Shown piece after piece: positions 17,317-27,269 of a DNA stretch of 64,000 nt (positions are counted from its first letter, which is position 1; each line of letters begins with the position of its first letter). This DNA is from Methylobacter luteus IMV-B-3098 (lineage in GTDB: Bacteria > Pseudomonadota > Gammaproteobacteria > Methylococcales > Methylomonadaceae). The translations under genes were made by a program, and so were the position numbers. The stretch lies in contig NZ_KE386569.1 of assembly GCF_000427625.1 (NCBI RefSeq), positions 683,376 through 747,375 on the forward strand, written 5' to 3'. The notes below the pieces were generated by a model. It was given only the letters and a program-made list of their open reading frames with translations, ran no database searches and was not told where the DNA came from.

Positions 17317-18248
17317 AAATCGACCTGTTTCGGCTCTTGGGTCAAGGTAATAAAGATATCTTCCATCGATTGTTTTATCGGTGTCAGCTCTTGCAAGCCC
17401 CATCCTGAGGCTATGATGGCTTCGGCAATTCGTTCAACTGTGTTGTCGGTCATGCTGTGATGGATTTTGATCTGGTGTTCGCTTACTTTGTCTATGGATG
17501 CTACACCGGGCAGCGTCAATAGCACTGCCGCATTAGGGATATGGCGCGTAGTGACCCGTACTATGCCTGTATTCATTTGCTGCTTAAGCCCGGCAATGGT
17601 TTCATTCAGAATCAGTTGTCCCTGATGAATGATTTGCACATGCGAGCAGGATTCCTGCACTTCATTCAGAATATGGGTGGACAGAATGATACCGTGATCC
17701 TGGCCCAGTTCGCGGATCAATGCGCGGATTTCGCGGATCTGGATAGGGTCGAGGCCCACGGTCGGTTCATCCAGTATGATGACTTCCGGGTTGTGCAGGA
17801 TGGCCTGGGCGATACCGACCCGCTGCTGAAAACCTTTCGACAGATTGGTGATCAGTCGGTCGGCAACGTCATGGAGACCACAACGCTCTTTGGCCTTATT
17901 AATGGCGGACGCAATTGAATTGCGCGGAATGCCGTGCAACTGCGCGCAGTACTGTAGGAATTCCTGTACGCTAAGTTCGCGGTAAAGCGGCGGGGTATCG
18001 GGTAAATAACCCAGGCTCAGTTTGGCCGATTTGGGCTGGTCGAGCAGGTCATAGCCGTTGATTTTGATCTGGCCGGCGCTGGGCGCCAGATTGCCGCAAA
18101 GCATCTGCATGGTCGTGGTTTTACCGGCGCCGTTGGGTCCTAAAAAACCCAGAACCTCGCCTTTGGACAGGGTAAAGCTGACATCATGGACTGCACAATG
18201 TTTGCCGTAATAGCGATGCAGATGCTCGGCTTCTATAAGAGTTGTCAT
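17313..18248 (-). CDS. ABC transporter ATP-binding protein (GldA-like)
   Basis: A 311-residue ATPase. Walker A is GPNGAGKTTT, the signature motif is NLSKGFQQRVGIAQA, and Walker B is VIILDEPTVGLDP followed by a switch His in LSTHILNEV. The C-terminal extension of about 90 residues is typical of exporters of the CcmA/GldA type. ATG 18248 (MTTLIEAEHLHRYYGKH) was chosen because the family starts there. Upstream in-frame codons overlap the end of hflD. It powers the neighbouring permease. Confidence 0.9.
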   Translation of the reverse strand: MTTLIEAEHLHRYYGKHCAVHDVSFTLSKGEVLGFLGPNGAGKTTTMQMLCGNLAPSAGQIKINGYDLLDQPKSAKLSLGYLPDTPPLYRELSVQEFLQYCAQLHGIPRNSIASAINKAKERCGLHDVADRLITNLSKGFQQRVGIAQAILHNPEVIILDEPTVGLDPIQIREIRALIRELGQDHGIILSTHILNEVQESCSHVQIIHQGQLILNETIAGLKQQMNTGIVRVTTRHIPNAAVLLTLPGVASIDKVSEHQIKIHHSMTDNTVERIAEAIIASGWGLQELTPIKQSMEDIFITLTQEPKQVDL

Positions 18249-18256
18249 GTTGGCGG

Positions 18257-18880
18257 TTAAACTTGTTTCAGCAGGTTTTCCAGTTCGGTTTGGATTTTTT
18301 TGCGGAAAAACAGAAATTTCCAGCGGGTGCCGCCGCATTGTTTCCACAATATGGCTGAGCGAATGCCTGCCAGCAGCAATGCGCGTATTTTATTGACGAT
18401 ATCGGGCCTGGACAGATAAGCCGGATCACCATTGACCATGATTCTCGGTTGCAGGGTGCTGATCGTGCTGTGGTATATCTCGCCCAGGTTGGCCAGCACA
18501 TTTTCATGCATTGGACCGAAATGCTCACTTTGGATCTGGGCTTTTTCCACGCCTTTTCGTATGGTTTTCATCATGTCCGGCCGGCTGGACAGTTGTTTTT
18601 CCAGAAAAACCAGGGACGCGGAATAACGCGCCTGCTCAGGATTGACAATTTTATAACCGGTCATTTGCTCATTGAGTTGTTCAAGCCCCAGTTTTATGCC
18701 AGACAGGCCGCCATAAATATCGATAACGCTGTTGGAATCAATTTTTAAAATACTGGCGATGCTGGCTTCCATGGCGACAGCATCGGCCGTGCCGGTTGTC
18801 GCCAGTTGTTGAACCAGCGCCGCTGTTTGCGCGATGCCGGCAAGTGCAATAGTTTGGTTGGTAATTGTGTTTAATTGCAT
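18257..18880 (-). CDS. hflD: HflD-like protein
   Basis: A 207-residue helical cytosolic protein of the HflD (YcfC) family. It begins NQTIALAGIAQTAALVQQLA and has the family blocks YGGLSGIKLGLEQL, NPEQARYSASLVFLE and the C-terminal LLLAGIRSAILWKQCGG. In E. coli hflD lies between mnmA and purB and affects lysogenisation by phage lambda through CII. Its housekeeping role is unclear. Here it precedes the Gld-type ABC genes by 8 bases instead of purB. Confidence 0.9.
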   Translation of the reverse strand: MQLNTITNQTIALAGIAQTAALVQQLATTGTADAVAMEASIASILKIDSNSVIDIYGGLSGIKLGLEQLNEQMTGYKIVNPEQARYSASLVFLEKQLSSRPDMMKTIRKGVEKAQIQSEHFGPMHENVLANLGEIYHSTISTLQPRIMVNGDPAYLSRPDIVNKIRALLLAGIRSAILWKQCGGTRWKFLFFRKKIQTELENLLKQV

Positions 18881-19514
18881 GGTTGTTTATAGAGGTGGAA
18901 GCCGGGCAGTTTATCTCAATATGACATAGCTCAGAATATGTTTTGCCCAATTGATGCTTTAAATATAAGTTTTCACCGATATTTTTAGATCTGGATCACG
19001 AAAAGCTATGGCTGAATTATATAGTTAATGGCGCATTGCGGTATTTCTCCGACCAGCTGTTCGCCCGTTAATATGGCCGAAGTCATGCCGCACGTCAATG
19101 ATAGCGGGCAAGCATTTTATTCAGTGCTGTCCGGGGCGGGAAAAAGACCGATCAATCGGCAGTCGCTGGCACATTTTGCACTAATCAACGCATTTTGTTG
19201 CACCGCTGGCGGTTCGCTCGATAAGGACGACCGCAGCAGCATACTTAATTTAGCGTTTTATTTCTTCTAATTTCAGATAAGAAACTAAATTTCTGAATTG
19301 TTGAACACAAAAATCATTGTTTGAATCAAAAAATCGGCTGGCTATAGAGTGGGCTTGAAGCTTTTATTTTTAGCGGAAATAATATATTCCCAGTTTTATT
19401 AGGGTAAATATAAAAGCAAATGAATATATTGGTCTGATCAATTTATATCATGCTTATCGGTTGTCAGTCGAGTATGATATTAAAGGTAAAAAGTATTATT
19501 TTAAGGAGAGCGAA
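18881..19514. other. Non-coding spacer between hflD and the copper chaperone
   Basis: About 630 bases, A/T rich toward 19270-19510. A possible 80-codon plus-strand frame at 19028-19270 has no ribosome binding site and no recognisable protein character, so I do not call it a gene. The spacer must hold promoters for the divergent hflD and copper genes. I cannot place a convincing metal-responsive operator. Confidence 0.5.
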
Positions 19515-19724
19515 ATGACTGAATCTGTAACATTAACTGTCGCCGGCATGAAATGCGGCGGTTGTGAATCGAATGTGACAAATAAGCTGATGACTGTCGA
19601 AGGCGTATTATCGGTTCAAGCATCTGCCAAGGACAATGAAGTCAGCGTTGAATATAATGCTGAAAAAACGGATCTGAATGCGATTACGGAGGCCATTACT
19701 GATGCGGGTTTCAGCGTAGAGTAG
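19515..19724 (+). CDS. copZ: Copper chaperone / heavy-metal-associated protein
   Basis: A 69-residue protein consisting of a single ferredoxin-like HMA domain. The metal site is GMKCGGC near residues 11-17. The ATG at 19515 is preceded by AAGGAG. Such chaperones bind Cu(I) and pass it to CopA-type ATPases, and the copA gene follows 48 bases downstream. The gene name rests on family and context; metal specificity is inferred. Confidence 0.85.
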   Translation: MTESVTLTVAGMKCGGCESNVTNKLMTVEGVLSVQASAKDNEVSVEYNAEKTDLNAITEAITDAGFSVE

Positions 19725-19772
19725 CGGCGGATTTGCTGTAAGGGCATAAACATTTTTATCAGGCGGTGATTT

Positions 19773-22031
19773 ATGAGCGTGCAAGATATTTCTGATTCGG
19801 CAGCGAAAGAATTGCGGTTGTCAATTCTTGGCATGCGCTGTGCAGGCTGCGTAAGTGCTGTTGAGAATGCCTTGGGAGCGGTAGAAGGCGTGGCATCGGT
19901 CAGTGTCAATTTTGCCGATCACTCAGCGATGGTAAAAGGGTACGCCGATCCCGAGGCTTTAACGCAGGCTGTCAGGGGAGCCGGTTATGACGCAGCCGTA
20001 ATGGAAGGGCTCGAAGATATAACCGAACAGGAAGAGTTGGAACTGCAACGTTACCGGAATCTGATGAAGAAAGCGTCCGCAGCCGCAGTGCTTGGCGTGC
20101 CGCTCATGCTCGGCGACCATTTCGGTTGGCTGCCGGAAATCGGTTCGGCGATCGGGCAGTGGTTCTGGCCGGAAATCGCGCTGATCACCTTCGGAATTCT
20201 GTTTTATTCAGGCGGGCATTTTTTCAGCGGCGCCATCAAGTCGCTACGTTTGGGGCAGGCCAATATGGACACTCTGATTGCCTTGGGCACGGGCTCGGCC
20301 TGGCTTTATTCCACGATCATTATTGACTATTCCGATACGCTGCCTTCTCTGGCTCAACATGCCTACTTTGAAGCCGCTGTCGTCATTCTGGCCTTTATTA
20401 ATCTCGGGTCCGCGCTGGAAATGCGGGCCAGAGGCAAAACCTCCGGCGCGATTCGTCAACTGATCGGCTTGCAGCCGCGCACTGCACGCGTGCTGAGAAA
20501 TGGCGTGGAAATGGATATCCCGATCGAGCAGGTGGGGTTGGGCGAAACGTTGAGAGTGAGGCCCGGTGAAAAAATCGCGGTGGACGGCGTGCTCCTGGAA
20601 GGACATTCCACTGTTGATGAGTCCATGTTGACGGGCGAGCCGCTGCCGGTAGAAAAAACAGCCGGCTCGGAAGTTGTCGCCGGCACGATAAATCAGACCG
20701 GCAGCTTTCTGTTCAAGGCGACGCGCATTGGACGCGATACTGCATTGGCGCAAATCATTAAAAGCGTGCGTCAGGCGCAAAGCAGTAAACCCGAAATCGC
20801 CCGTCTGGCCGACAAAATTTCAGCCGTTTTTGTGCCGGCAGTGGTTGCGCTTTCACTGCTGACTTTCTTGATCTGGTATGCATGGGGGCCTGAGCCCGCA
20901 TTGGGTTATGCCTTTGTGACGTCCATGACGGTTCTGGTTATTGCCTGTCCTTGCGCGCTGGGTCTGGCGACGCCCATTTCGGTCATGGTCGCGGTCGGTC
21001 GAGCCGCGCAGTCGGGGATTTTGATTCGCAATGGCGAGGCTCTACAGACGGCAGGCAAGCTGACCTGTATGGTCCTCGATAAGACCGGCACCGTGACCGA
21101 AGGCAAGCCTGTCGTTTCGACCATTGAAGCCATCGGCGACTACAGCGATGAGGCCATTCTGCGATGGGCTGCGAGTATTGAAGCGGGCTCTGAGCATCCG
21201 TTGGCGGCAGCCATTTTGTCGGCTGCGGAAGATAGAGAGCTCAAGCTGGAAAAAGTTAAAAAATTTGAAGCGGTTGTGGGGCATGGCGTAGCGGCGCAAG
21301 TTAATGAACAGTCCGTACTTTTCGGCAATAAGGCCTTGATGGATCAGAAAGGTGTTAAATATTCCAGATATAACAACAAACTGGAAAAGCTTTCAGCGTT
21401 GGGCCAAACGCCGATGTTGCTGGCAGTAGATCATAAGATCGTCGGCATTATCGCCGTGTCAGACCCTATCAAGGCAGATTCGGCAGAAGCTGTACAGCTA
21501 CTGAAAAGCCAGGGTGTGCGTCTGTTAATGGTGACCGGCGATAATGAAGTCACGGCGCAGGCCATTGCGCGCCAGGCAGGCATTTCTGAGGTAAGAGCTC
21601 AAGTATTGCCGCAAGATAAGGCGGCTGTGGTGAAAGAATTGCAGCAGCAAGGGGAAATCGTCGGCATGGTGGGTGATGGCATCAATGATGCGCCTGCATT
21701 GGCTCAGGCTGATGTCGGACTGGCTATCGGTACCGGCACCGATGTCGCAATTGAAAGCGCTGATGTGGTTATTTTACAGGGCTCGTTATTGAAAGTGCCT
21801 GAAGCCATCGAATTGTCCAAAGCGACTTTGCTCAATATAAAACAGAATCTGCTAGGCGCTTTTTTCTATAATACAATCAGTATTCCGGTTGCGGCGGGTC
21901 TGTTGTATCCGGTCTTCGGAATTTTATTGAATCCGATGATTGCGGGTGCAGCGATGGCTATGTCCTCCGTGACCGTGGTTTCCAATGCCAACCGTTTGCG
22001 TTGGACAAAGTTCAGTGAGGGCAAAGAATGA
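19773..22031 (+). CDS. copA: Copper-exporting P1B-type ATPase
   Basis: A 752-residue inner-membrane ATPase that pumps Cu(I) out of the cytosol. It has one N-terminal HMA domain (GMRCAGC, Cys23 and Cys26) and eight expected helices. The transmembrane metal site is CPC ([12 protein letters not shown]), and the phosphorylation site is DKTGT with TGE (LTGEPLP). The nucleotide-binding SEHPLA and hinge [10 protein letters not shown] motifs are present. YN (FFYNTISIP) and [13 protein letters not shown] at the end are the Cu(I)-specific helix 7 and 8 motifs. It is complete and lies between a chaperone gene and a small lipoprotein gene that overlaps its stop codon. Confidence 0.96.
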   Translation: MSVQDISDSAAKELRLSILGMRCAGCVSAVENALGAVEGVASVSVNFADHSAMVKGYADPEALTQAVRGAGYDAAVMEGLEDITEQEELELQRYRNLMKKASAAAVLGVPLMLGDHFGWLPEIGSAIGQWFWPEIALITFGILFYSGGHFFSGAIKSLRLGQANMDTLIALGTGSAWLYSTIIIDYSDTLPSLAQHAYFEAAVVILAFINLGSALEMRARGKTSGAIRQLIGLQPRTARVLRNGVEMDIPIEQVGLGETLRVRPGEKIAVDGVLLEGHSTVDESMLTGEPLPVEKTAGSEVVAGTINQTGSFLFKATRIGRDTALAQIIKSVRQAQSSKPEIARLADKISAVFVPAVVALSLLTFLIWYAWGPEPALGYAFVTSMTVLVIACPCALGLATPISVMVAVGRAAQSGILIRNGEALQTAGKLTCMVLDKTGTVTEGKPVVSTIEAIGDYSDEAILRWAASIEAGSEHPLAAAILSAAEDRELKLEKVKKFEAVVGHGVAAQVNEQSVLFGNKALMDQKGVKYSRYNNKLEKLSALGQTPMLLAVDHKIVGIIAVSDPIKADSAEAVQLLKSQGVRLLMVTGDNEVTAQAIARQAGISEVRAQVLPQDKAAVVKELQQQGEIVGMVGDGINDAPALAQADVGLAIGTGTDVAIESADVVILQGSLLKVPEAIELSKATLLNIKQNLLGAFFYNTISIPVAAGLLYPVFGILLNPMIAGAAMAMSSVTVVSNANRLRWTKFSEGKE

Positions 22032-22531
22032 AAAGCATATTTCAATCTGGCATTGTTGCAATGTTGCTGCTATTAGGTGGTTGCGGTGAGTCATCAAATG
22101 ATAGGGGGCCGGCTACTGGAACTTATTCCCGTATCGAAGGAATCGTCACAGATAAAGACGGGCCGATAACCAGCGGTAAGATTATAATTAAGGATAAAAA
22201 TGGCGCTGCAGTAACCTCGGTAGCCCTCAATGGAGAGTCCAGATATTCGGTGAATATTCCGGCTGACACTGCTTATCCGGTATTTTTGGAAATTGCCGGA
22301 CATGATGAATTACTGGAAGCAGTAGTTATCGATTCCTCGGCAGTAAAACAGGATATCACCCCGATGTCTTCATTAGTAGTACGTTCAGCTCGAGATCTCG
22401 GTGGCGTCACAAAAGAAAACATGGCTAGAGCGGCGATCAATGCAATTTCGCAAAGCAAAACGGCTGGCGGTAAAGGCACGACGGCAGGTTTTAAGGGTGA
22501 TCCAACCAAACAATATGGAGGTTGGCATTAA
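22028..22531 (+). CDS. Small lipoprotein with carboxypeptidase-regulatory-like domain
   Basis: A 167-residue protein whose ATG overlaps the copA stop codon (ATGA), so it is probably translated with it. The signal peptide ends in a lipobox (LLLLGGC). The middle has a beta-sandwich pattern ([42 protein letters not shown]) like a carboxypeptidase regulatory domain. The C-terminus is Gly/Lys rich ([16 protein letters not shown]). There are no Met/His/Cys clusters that would bind copper directly. A link to copper export is inferred only from the overlap. Confidence 0.75.
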   Translation: MKSIFQSGIVAMLLLLGGCGESSNDRGPATGTYSRIEGIVTDKDGPITSGKIIIKDKNGAAVTSVALNGESRYSVNIPADTAYPVFLEIAGHDELLEAVVIDSSAVKQDITPMSSLVVRSARDLGGVTKENMARAAINAISQSKTAGGKGTTAGFKGDPTKQYGGWH

Positions 22532-22640
22532 GCTTTAGTGTACGGACTCAATTTTTTAGTGTTAGAGGAGGATATATAACTGCAAACACTAGAATCAGAG
22601 TTGGTAAGCTCGTCTAAAGACTCATGCTGTTTAAAAATTA

Positions 22641-23096
22641 ATGGATTCCTTGACGTTGCTGCAGTTTGTCTATATTAAACTGATTAGTTTCATAAGAGTC
22701 GGCATTATCGTCTCGACAATGGGGTGTTCTTCGGTCAATGCGGCTGAAATAGTCGTTAATTCAACAGTACCCTCAAAGCAATATACACTGGCAGACATTC
22801 GTGCCGTCTTTATGATGCGGCAACGATTCTGGCCTAATGGCGAGCAAATAAAGGTTTTTACTTTATCCGACAGCGATCTCCTTCATAAGGATTTCGTTAA
22901 AAATAATCTTAATATGTTTCCGCATCAGCTCAGGAGGATATGGGACAGAATGCTTTTCTCAGGGACAGGCGCGATACCCGTTCAGCTGGATTCAGAACAG
23001 GAAATGATTGATAAAATAGCCAATACCCCCTATGCAATCGGGTATTTAAATAACAGACCGGACAATGAAAAAATACGCTTGTTTGAATATCAATAA
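22641..23096 (+). CDS. PstS-like periplasmic substrate-binding protein (short)
   Basis: A 151-residue secreted protein resembling one lobe of a PstS-type phosphate-binding protein. After a long signal segment (VGIIVSTMGCSSVNAAE) it has YTLADIRAVFMMRQRFWPNGEQI, the LRRIWDRMLFSGTGAIP segment and a C-terminal YAIGYLNN block seen in small PBP-like-2 proteins. It is too short to be a standard two-lobe phosphate binder. Its 3' end overlaps the porin gene by 32 bases, and a GGDEF-EAL membrane protein follows, so it could be the ligand-sensing part of that system (inference). Confidence 0.75.
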   Translation: MDSLTLLQFVYIKLISFIRVGIIVSTMGCSSVNAAEIVVNSTVPSKQYTLADIRAVFMMRQRFWPNGEQIKVFTLSDSDLLHKDFVKNNLNMFPHQLRRIWDRMLFSGTGAIPVQLDSEQEMIDKIANTPYAIGYLNNRPDNEKIRLFEYQ

Positions 23097-24264
23097 CGGT
23101 ATTTTGTTGTTGGGCTTGTTCTGCGTGTCCGGTATTGCGCAAGCCAATATTGTGCCTGATGAAATTGAGTTTCATGGTTTTTTAACACAGGGTTTTTTTC
23201 ACTCATCTGATAACAATATTTTTGGGCAAAGTGACGATGGAATAACGCCCGGACTGACTGAAATAGGTCTGAATGGCTCTTATCAACCGATTGATCAATT
23301 AAGATTTTCAGCTCAAGGTTTATATCGACGTAATGGCGACGTAGATCGAGGCAGTGTAAGTCTTGATTATGGTTTGGCCGATTTGACGTTATTAAATTAT
23401 GAAAGCAGCAGGGTCGGTATTCGCGCAGGCCGGATCAAGACACCGTACGGTTTATATAATGAAACTCGGGATGTTTCTTTTACACATCCCACTATACTAT
23501 TACCTCAAGGAATCTATTTCGATCGCTCCCGTTCGTTATTGATATCTTCGGATGGCGGCTCGCTTTATGCGGAACAACGTACGCGTTATGGCGATTTCTC
23601 CCTTAAATTTAATGTCGGCGTCCCGTCAGGGAATAGCAATGAGATACGGTCAAGCATACTCGGATCCGAGGCTAAAGGTGAATTTCAGGCGCAACCAGCT
23701 TTTGCTGCGCAGCTTAATTATGAGATTAATGGCGGAGAGTATGTTTTTGCCGTGAGTTATGTGGATCTTGAGCTTGAATATCGGTCTGTAGCCGGTGAGA
23801 CGTTTTTGAACGGCAATGCGCATGTTCAACCATTGGTATTTTCCGCTCAATACAACGGCGAAAAATTCTCATTAACAGGTGAATATGACTATCGATGGAA
23901 CAACTTCAGTGATTTCGGAGCTGCTTTTCCGGATTTTAAATCGATAACGGAAAGCTGGTACGTTCAGGGCGGTTATCAGATTTTGCCACAGTTGCAGGCA
24001 AACGTTCGCTATGATGTTCTTTATAATGACATGAATGATAGAGGAGGGCGGCGTATAACTGAGTTAGGGGTGCCTAATCATATCGCCTATGCTAATGACT
24101 GGATGTTCGGTTTGCGCTGGGATCTGGCGACATCGTGGATGTTAAGAGCGGAGTATCATCGGGTTCATGGCACCGCATGGCTACCTCAGGCGGATAATCC
24201 CGATAGAAATTCGACCGTGCAGGACTGGGATTTGTATGGATTGCAACTATCATTTAGGTTTTAA
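23065..24264 (+). CDS. Outer membrane porin-like beta-barrel protein
   Basis: A 399-residue protein with a signal peptide (GILLLGLFCVSGIAQA) and a barrel-type sequence. It has alternating amphipathic strands with many aromatic residues, e.g. LRFSAQGLYRRNG and VGIRAGRIKTPYGLYNETRD, and a final Phe (LQLSFRF) as the outer-membrane assembly signal. RIKTPYGLYNETRDVSF resembles the strand-loop of phosphate-selective or related porins. It overlaps the upstream PstS-like gene and is 8 bases from the GGDEF-EAL gene, so the three are one operon. The transported molecule is unknown. Confidence 0.8.
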   Translation: MKKYACLNINNGILLLGLFCVSGIAQANIVPDEIEFHGFLTQGFFHSSDNNIFGQSDDGITPGLTEIGLNGSYQPIDQLRFSAQGLYRRNGDVDRGSVSLDYGLADLTLLNYESSRVGIRAGRIKTPYGLYNETRDVSFTHPTILLPQGIYFDRSRSLLISSDGGSLYAEQRTRYGDFSLKFNVGVPSGNSNEIRSSILGSEAKGEFQAQPAFAAQLNYEINGGEYVFAVSYVDLELEYRSVAGETFLNGNAHVQPLVFSAQYNGEKFSLTGEYDYRWNNFSDFGAAFPDFKSITESWYVQGGYQILPQLQANVRYDVLYNDMNDRGGRRITELGVPNHIAYANDWMFGLRWDLATSWMLRAEYHRVHGTAWLPQADNPDRNSTVQDWDLYGLQLSFRF

Positions 24265-24272
24265 TTAAGCAA

Positions 24273-27068
24273 ATGAATATTAAAGGAATTTTTATTAGCC
24301 TGAGATGGAAGTTAGCTATTCTGTTTGGTAGTGTCTTTTTGATATTACACAGTGTTTTTTCCTATTTTTCCTATCTGGATGCTATAGATAATTTTGAGAT
24401 AGATCGGAGAAAAATTCAAAATAACCACATCAATGTTGCTAAAGCATTAACTGAAGACTCATTTCTGGTGCTAGAGCAATTTGGTGAGCTGTTATCATTG
24501 ATTGATCTGCTCTCATCTCAAGAGAAGCTACGATATCAGGCATTATCAGTGGTGGATGAAACTTTATCGAAATGGCAATTCAGTTGGGATATGGAAAATG
24601 TCACTTTTTTTGATAAACAAGCCCAGCCTGTAAAGTCCTGGGGTAGTCAACTGGTTACCGTAAATTCGACTGTTAAACAGGTTCTGCGCAATGAAGCGCC
24701 GGCGCATCAGATTTTTTGTCCTCACACCTGTTTTCAACAGGCTGTTACGCCGGTCATGAAAGACTCGGAAACTGCCGGTGCTTTTAGCGTCATTCGGTCA
24801 TTCGCTGATGTTATCATTAAATACAAGCGTGCAACGCATTCGGATATCGGTCTTTTAATTATTGATGAAGCGACAGGGGCGCATCAATGGCCGTATAAAC
24901 TGTCCGGAATGACATTGCCTGAAAAAAATATACCGGTATTCGACTATATTTCCAAGAATTTTACGATTGATGAATTATTGGATCACAGCAAAACAATAAA
25001 ATTGGATAATTCTGTCTTTGAGGTTAGAGTTTTCCCCGTTCATCAAGAGGCGGCAGGGCCACCTTTTTTTCTGTTTGTGGATGATATTACTGCCGATTTC
25101 AAAGGCTTTAACGAAGATCTGAGGCAAGTCTGGTTCCAAAGCATTATCAGTTTCCTGGTCTCACTCATGTTGTTGACAGTGGTTCTGCATTTATCATTAC
25201 GACGTGTTACTCAACTTTCACAGGCCTTACCTTTATTATCGCAGAATCAATATGAGGAATTTAAAAAACAGATAGCATTTAAAACCTTTTCTAATTTTTT
25301 GGGCTACGATGAACTGGATAAGTTAAATGATATAGCCTTTACCTTATCGGACCAGTTGGAACGTCTGGAGTTGGAGGTGCGCAGCAATACGCTTAAGTTG
25401 CTGGAAAAAAGTCAAGCCCTCGGAAAAGAAAGGGACTTTATCCGACAATTAGTTGAAGTGGCGCCCATCATCATCATCACTCAAAAATTGAACGGTATAA
25501 TTTTGACGATTAATCAGGCTGGCGTTGATGAGTTTGAGGCCGATAGCCGATCCATAATCGGTAAGGTGTTTGATGCTTTCCTGCCGGAATCGGATAAGGA
25601 GCATCTGAATAAATTAAATCAATTAAGATTGGGCGAGCGTTCTGGCCGATTTCAGGTTGACGGGCTTTTATTGACCGAATCCGGCAAGCTGCTGAATGTA
25701 TCTTGGTTGCACACACTGCTGAAATCGAATGACGATAATAATGAAGCGGTGATTTTGACCTTAGGTGTGGACATCAGCGCGTGCAAAATTGCTGAAGAAA
25801 AAAACCTCAGAATGCCCACTTATGATTATTTGACTGGCTTGATTAATCGTAAGAAATTCCAAGAGGAACTTGCCTTTATTCTGACTTCGGCCCAGCGCTA
25901 TGATCATCATGTTGCTTTGGTTTATATGGATCTGGATAAATTCAAAGATGTTAATGACAGCAGTGGCTATGATATTGGCGATCAAATACTCGTGCGCATT
26001 GTCAGAGAACTTAAGAACACTCTACGCTCAACTGATTTATTCTCCCGAATAGGGGGTAACGAATTTGCGTTAGTCATGCCTCATGGAGATTTAGAGGGCA
26101 TTGAACGCATGGCTAAAAAAATTAATGAAGTAATCATGGAGCTGGGTTTCAGCTTTAACGAAAAAAATTATCAGCTCAGCGCCAGTTTGGGTATTGCCAT
26201 TTTCCCTCAACATGGCATGACACCTAATGAGTTATTAGCTAATGCAAATCTTGCCATGTGCCAGGCAAAGGCTGCGGGCGGAGGACGATACCATATTTTT
26301 TCTCCCGATTTTGACTATCCGATTAGATTAAACCGGATGCTATATTGGCGCGAAACCCTCGAAGATGCTATCGCTAATGACAAGTTTGTACTGTTCTATC
26401 AACCTATCCTTAATATCAAAACCAATGCAATCAGTCATTTCGAATGTTTGATTCGGCTACGTCAGGATGATGAACAATTGATTATGCCGGTGGACTTTAT
26501 AGGGCATGCGGAAGAGTTAGGCTTAAGTGGACAAATTGATCGATTGGTGTTGAAAAAAGTCGTGCAAAAACATATTGAACTTGAACGTCAGGGTCAGGAT
26601 TATAAGCTGACAGTCAATTTGTCCGGGCAATCACTCAATGATCCGATGTTCTTTGATGATATTTCCCAGTTCCTAAATATGCCTGAGGTTAATCCTGCAA
26701 AGATCATTTTTGAAATTGCTGAAACAACGGCGTTTTCTAACTTGGCGGCTACTAAAATACTAATTGATAGGATCAAAGCCTTAGGTTCTGTTTTTGCTCT
26801 GGATAATTTCGGGGCCAATTTTTCTTCGTTCTACTGTTTAAAGCATTTTCCTATTGATTACGTCAAGATTGACGGCTCCTTTATCAGGCAAATCGATAAA
26901 CGCGAGGACGATAAGCTATTTGTTAAAGCTTTGACCGGGGTTGCGCATACATTTGGCAAAAAGATAGTGGCGGAATTTACCGAAAATGAAGCTATTTTAA
27001 CTATCCTCAAGGAGTTCGGTATTGATTACGCACAAGGTTATTATATAGGTAAACCGCAGCGCGGCTAA
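24273..27068 (+). CDS. Membrane sensor with PAS, degenerate GGDEF and altered EAL domains
   Basis: A 931-residue inner-membrane protein. Helix 1 (residues about 13-35) and helix 2 (about 287-307) bracket a periplasmic sensor domain with a Cys pair (FCPHTC). A HAMP-like linker, a PAS domain (about 390-500), a GGDEF domain and an EAL domain follow. The GGDEF signature reads GGNEF (near 594-598). The EAL motif reads ECL (Glu724). The usual DDFG reads DNFG (Asp844-Asn845), losing one of the two metal-binding aspartates. The NLS, EIAE, VKIDGSF and QGY blocks remain. It may therefore bind cyclic di-GMP as an LapD-like receptor, or have weak activity, rather than make or degrade it. It ends a three-gene operon with a PstS-like protein and a porin. 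Confidence 0.9.
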   Translation: MNIKGIFISLRWKLAILFGSVFLILHSVFSYFSYLDAIDNFEIDRRKIQNNHINVAKALTEDSFLVLEQFGELLSLIDLLSSQEKLRYQALSVVDETLSKWQFSWDMENVTFFDKQAQPVKSWGSQLVTVNSTVKQVLRNEAPAHQIFCPHTCFQQAVTPVMKDSETAGAFSVIRSFADVIIKYKRATHSDIGLLIIDEATGAHQWPYKLSGMTLPEKNIPVFDYISKNFTIDELLDHSKTIKLDNSVFEVRVFPVHQEAAGPPFFLFVDDITADFKGFNEDLRQVWFQSIISFLVSLMLLTVVLHLSLRRVTQLSQALPLLSQNQYEEFKKQIAFKTFSNFLGYDELDKLNDIAFTLSDQLERLELEVRSNTLKLLEKSQALGKERDFIRQLVEVAPIIIITQKLNGIILTINQAGVDEFEADSRSIIGKVFDAFLPESDKEHLNKLNQLRLGERSGRFQVDGLLLTESGKLLNVSWLHTLLKSNDDNNEAVILTLGVDISACKIAEEKNLRMPTYDYLTGLINRKKFQEELAFILTSAQRYDHHVALVYMDLDKFKDVNDSSGYDIGDQILVRIVRELKNTLRSTDLFSRIGGNEFALVMPHGDLEGIERMAKKINEVIMELGFSFNEKNYQLSASLGIAIFPQHGMTPNELLANANLAMCQAKAAGGGRYHIFSPDFDYPIRLNRMLYWRETLEDAIANDKFVLFYQPILNIKTNAISHFECLIRLRQDDEQLIMPVDFIGHAEELGLSGQIDRLVLKKVVQKHIELERQGQDYKLTVNLSGQSLNDPMFFDDISQFLNMPEVNPAKIIFEIAETTAFSNLAATKILIDRIKALGSVFALDNFGANFSSFYCLKHFPIDYVKIDGSFIRQIDKREDDKLFVKALTGVAHTFGKKIVAEFTENEAILTILKEFGIDYAQGYYIGKPQRG

Positions 27069-27269
27069 ATTACCCCGGCGATCGATGAAAAACCTAAACA
27101 ACATTCAGCTTTTTATGGATGGGACAGCTGTACAAAATTTTCTGAATATAGCCTGATAGTTTACAATACCCCATTTTATCCTGTAGCAGAGCAGATAACA
27201 TCGCGATGTCTTTGTTGTTATCAAGACTTCTTGTTGGGATATAAGTTGAACAAAATATAAAGTAATTAC

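Noticed and set aside
19028..19270. Possible 80-codon gene between hflD and copZ
   Set aside because: No binding site, no recognisable domain and an amino acid composition unlike real genes nearby.
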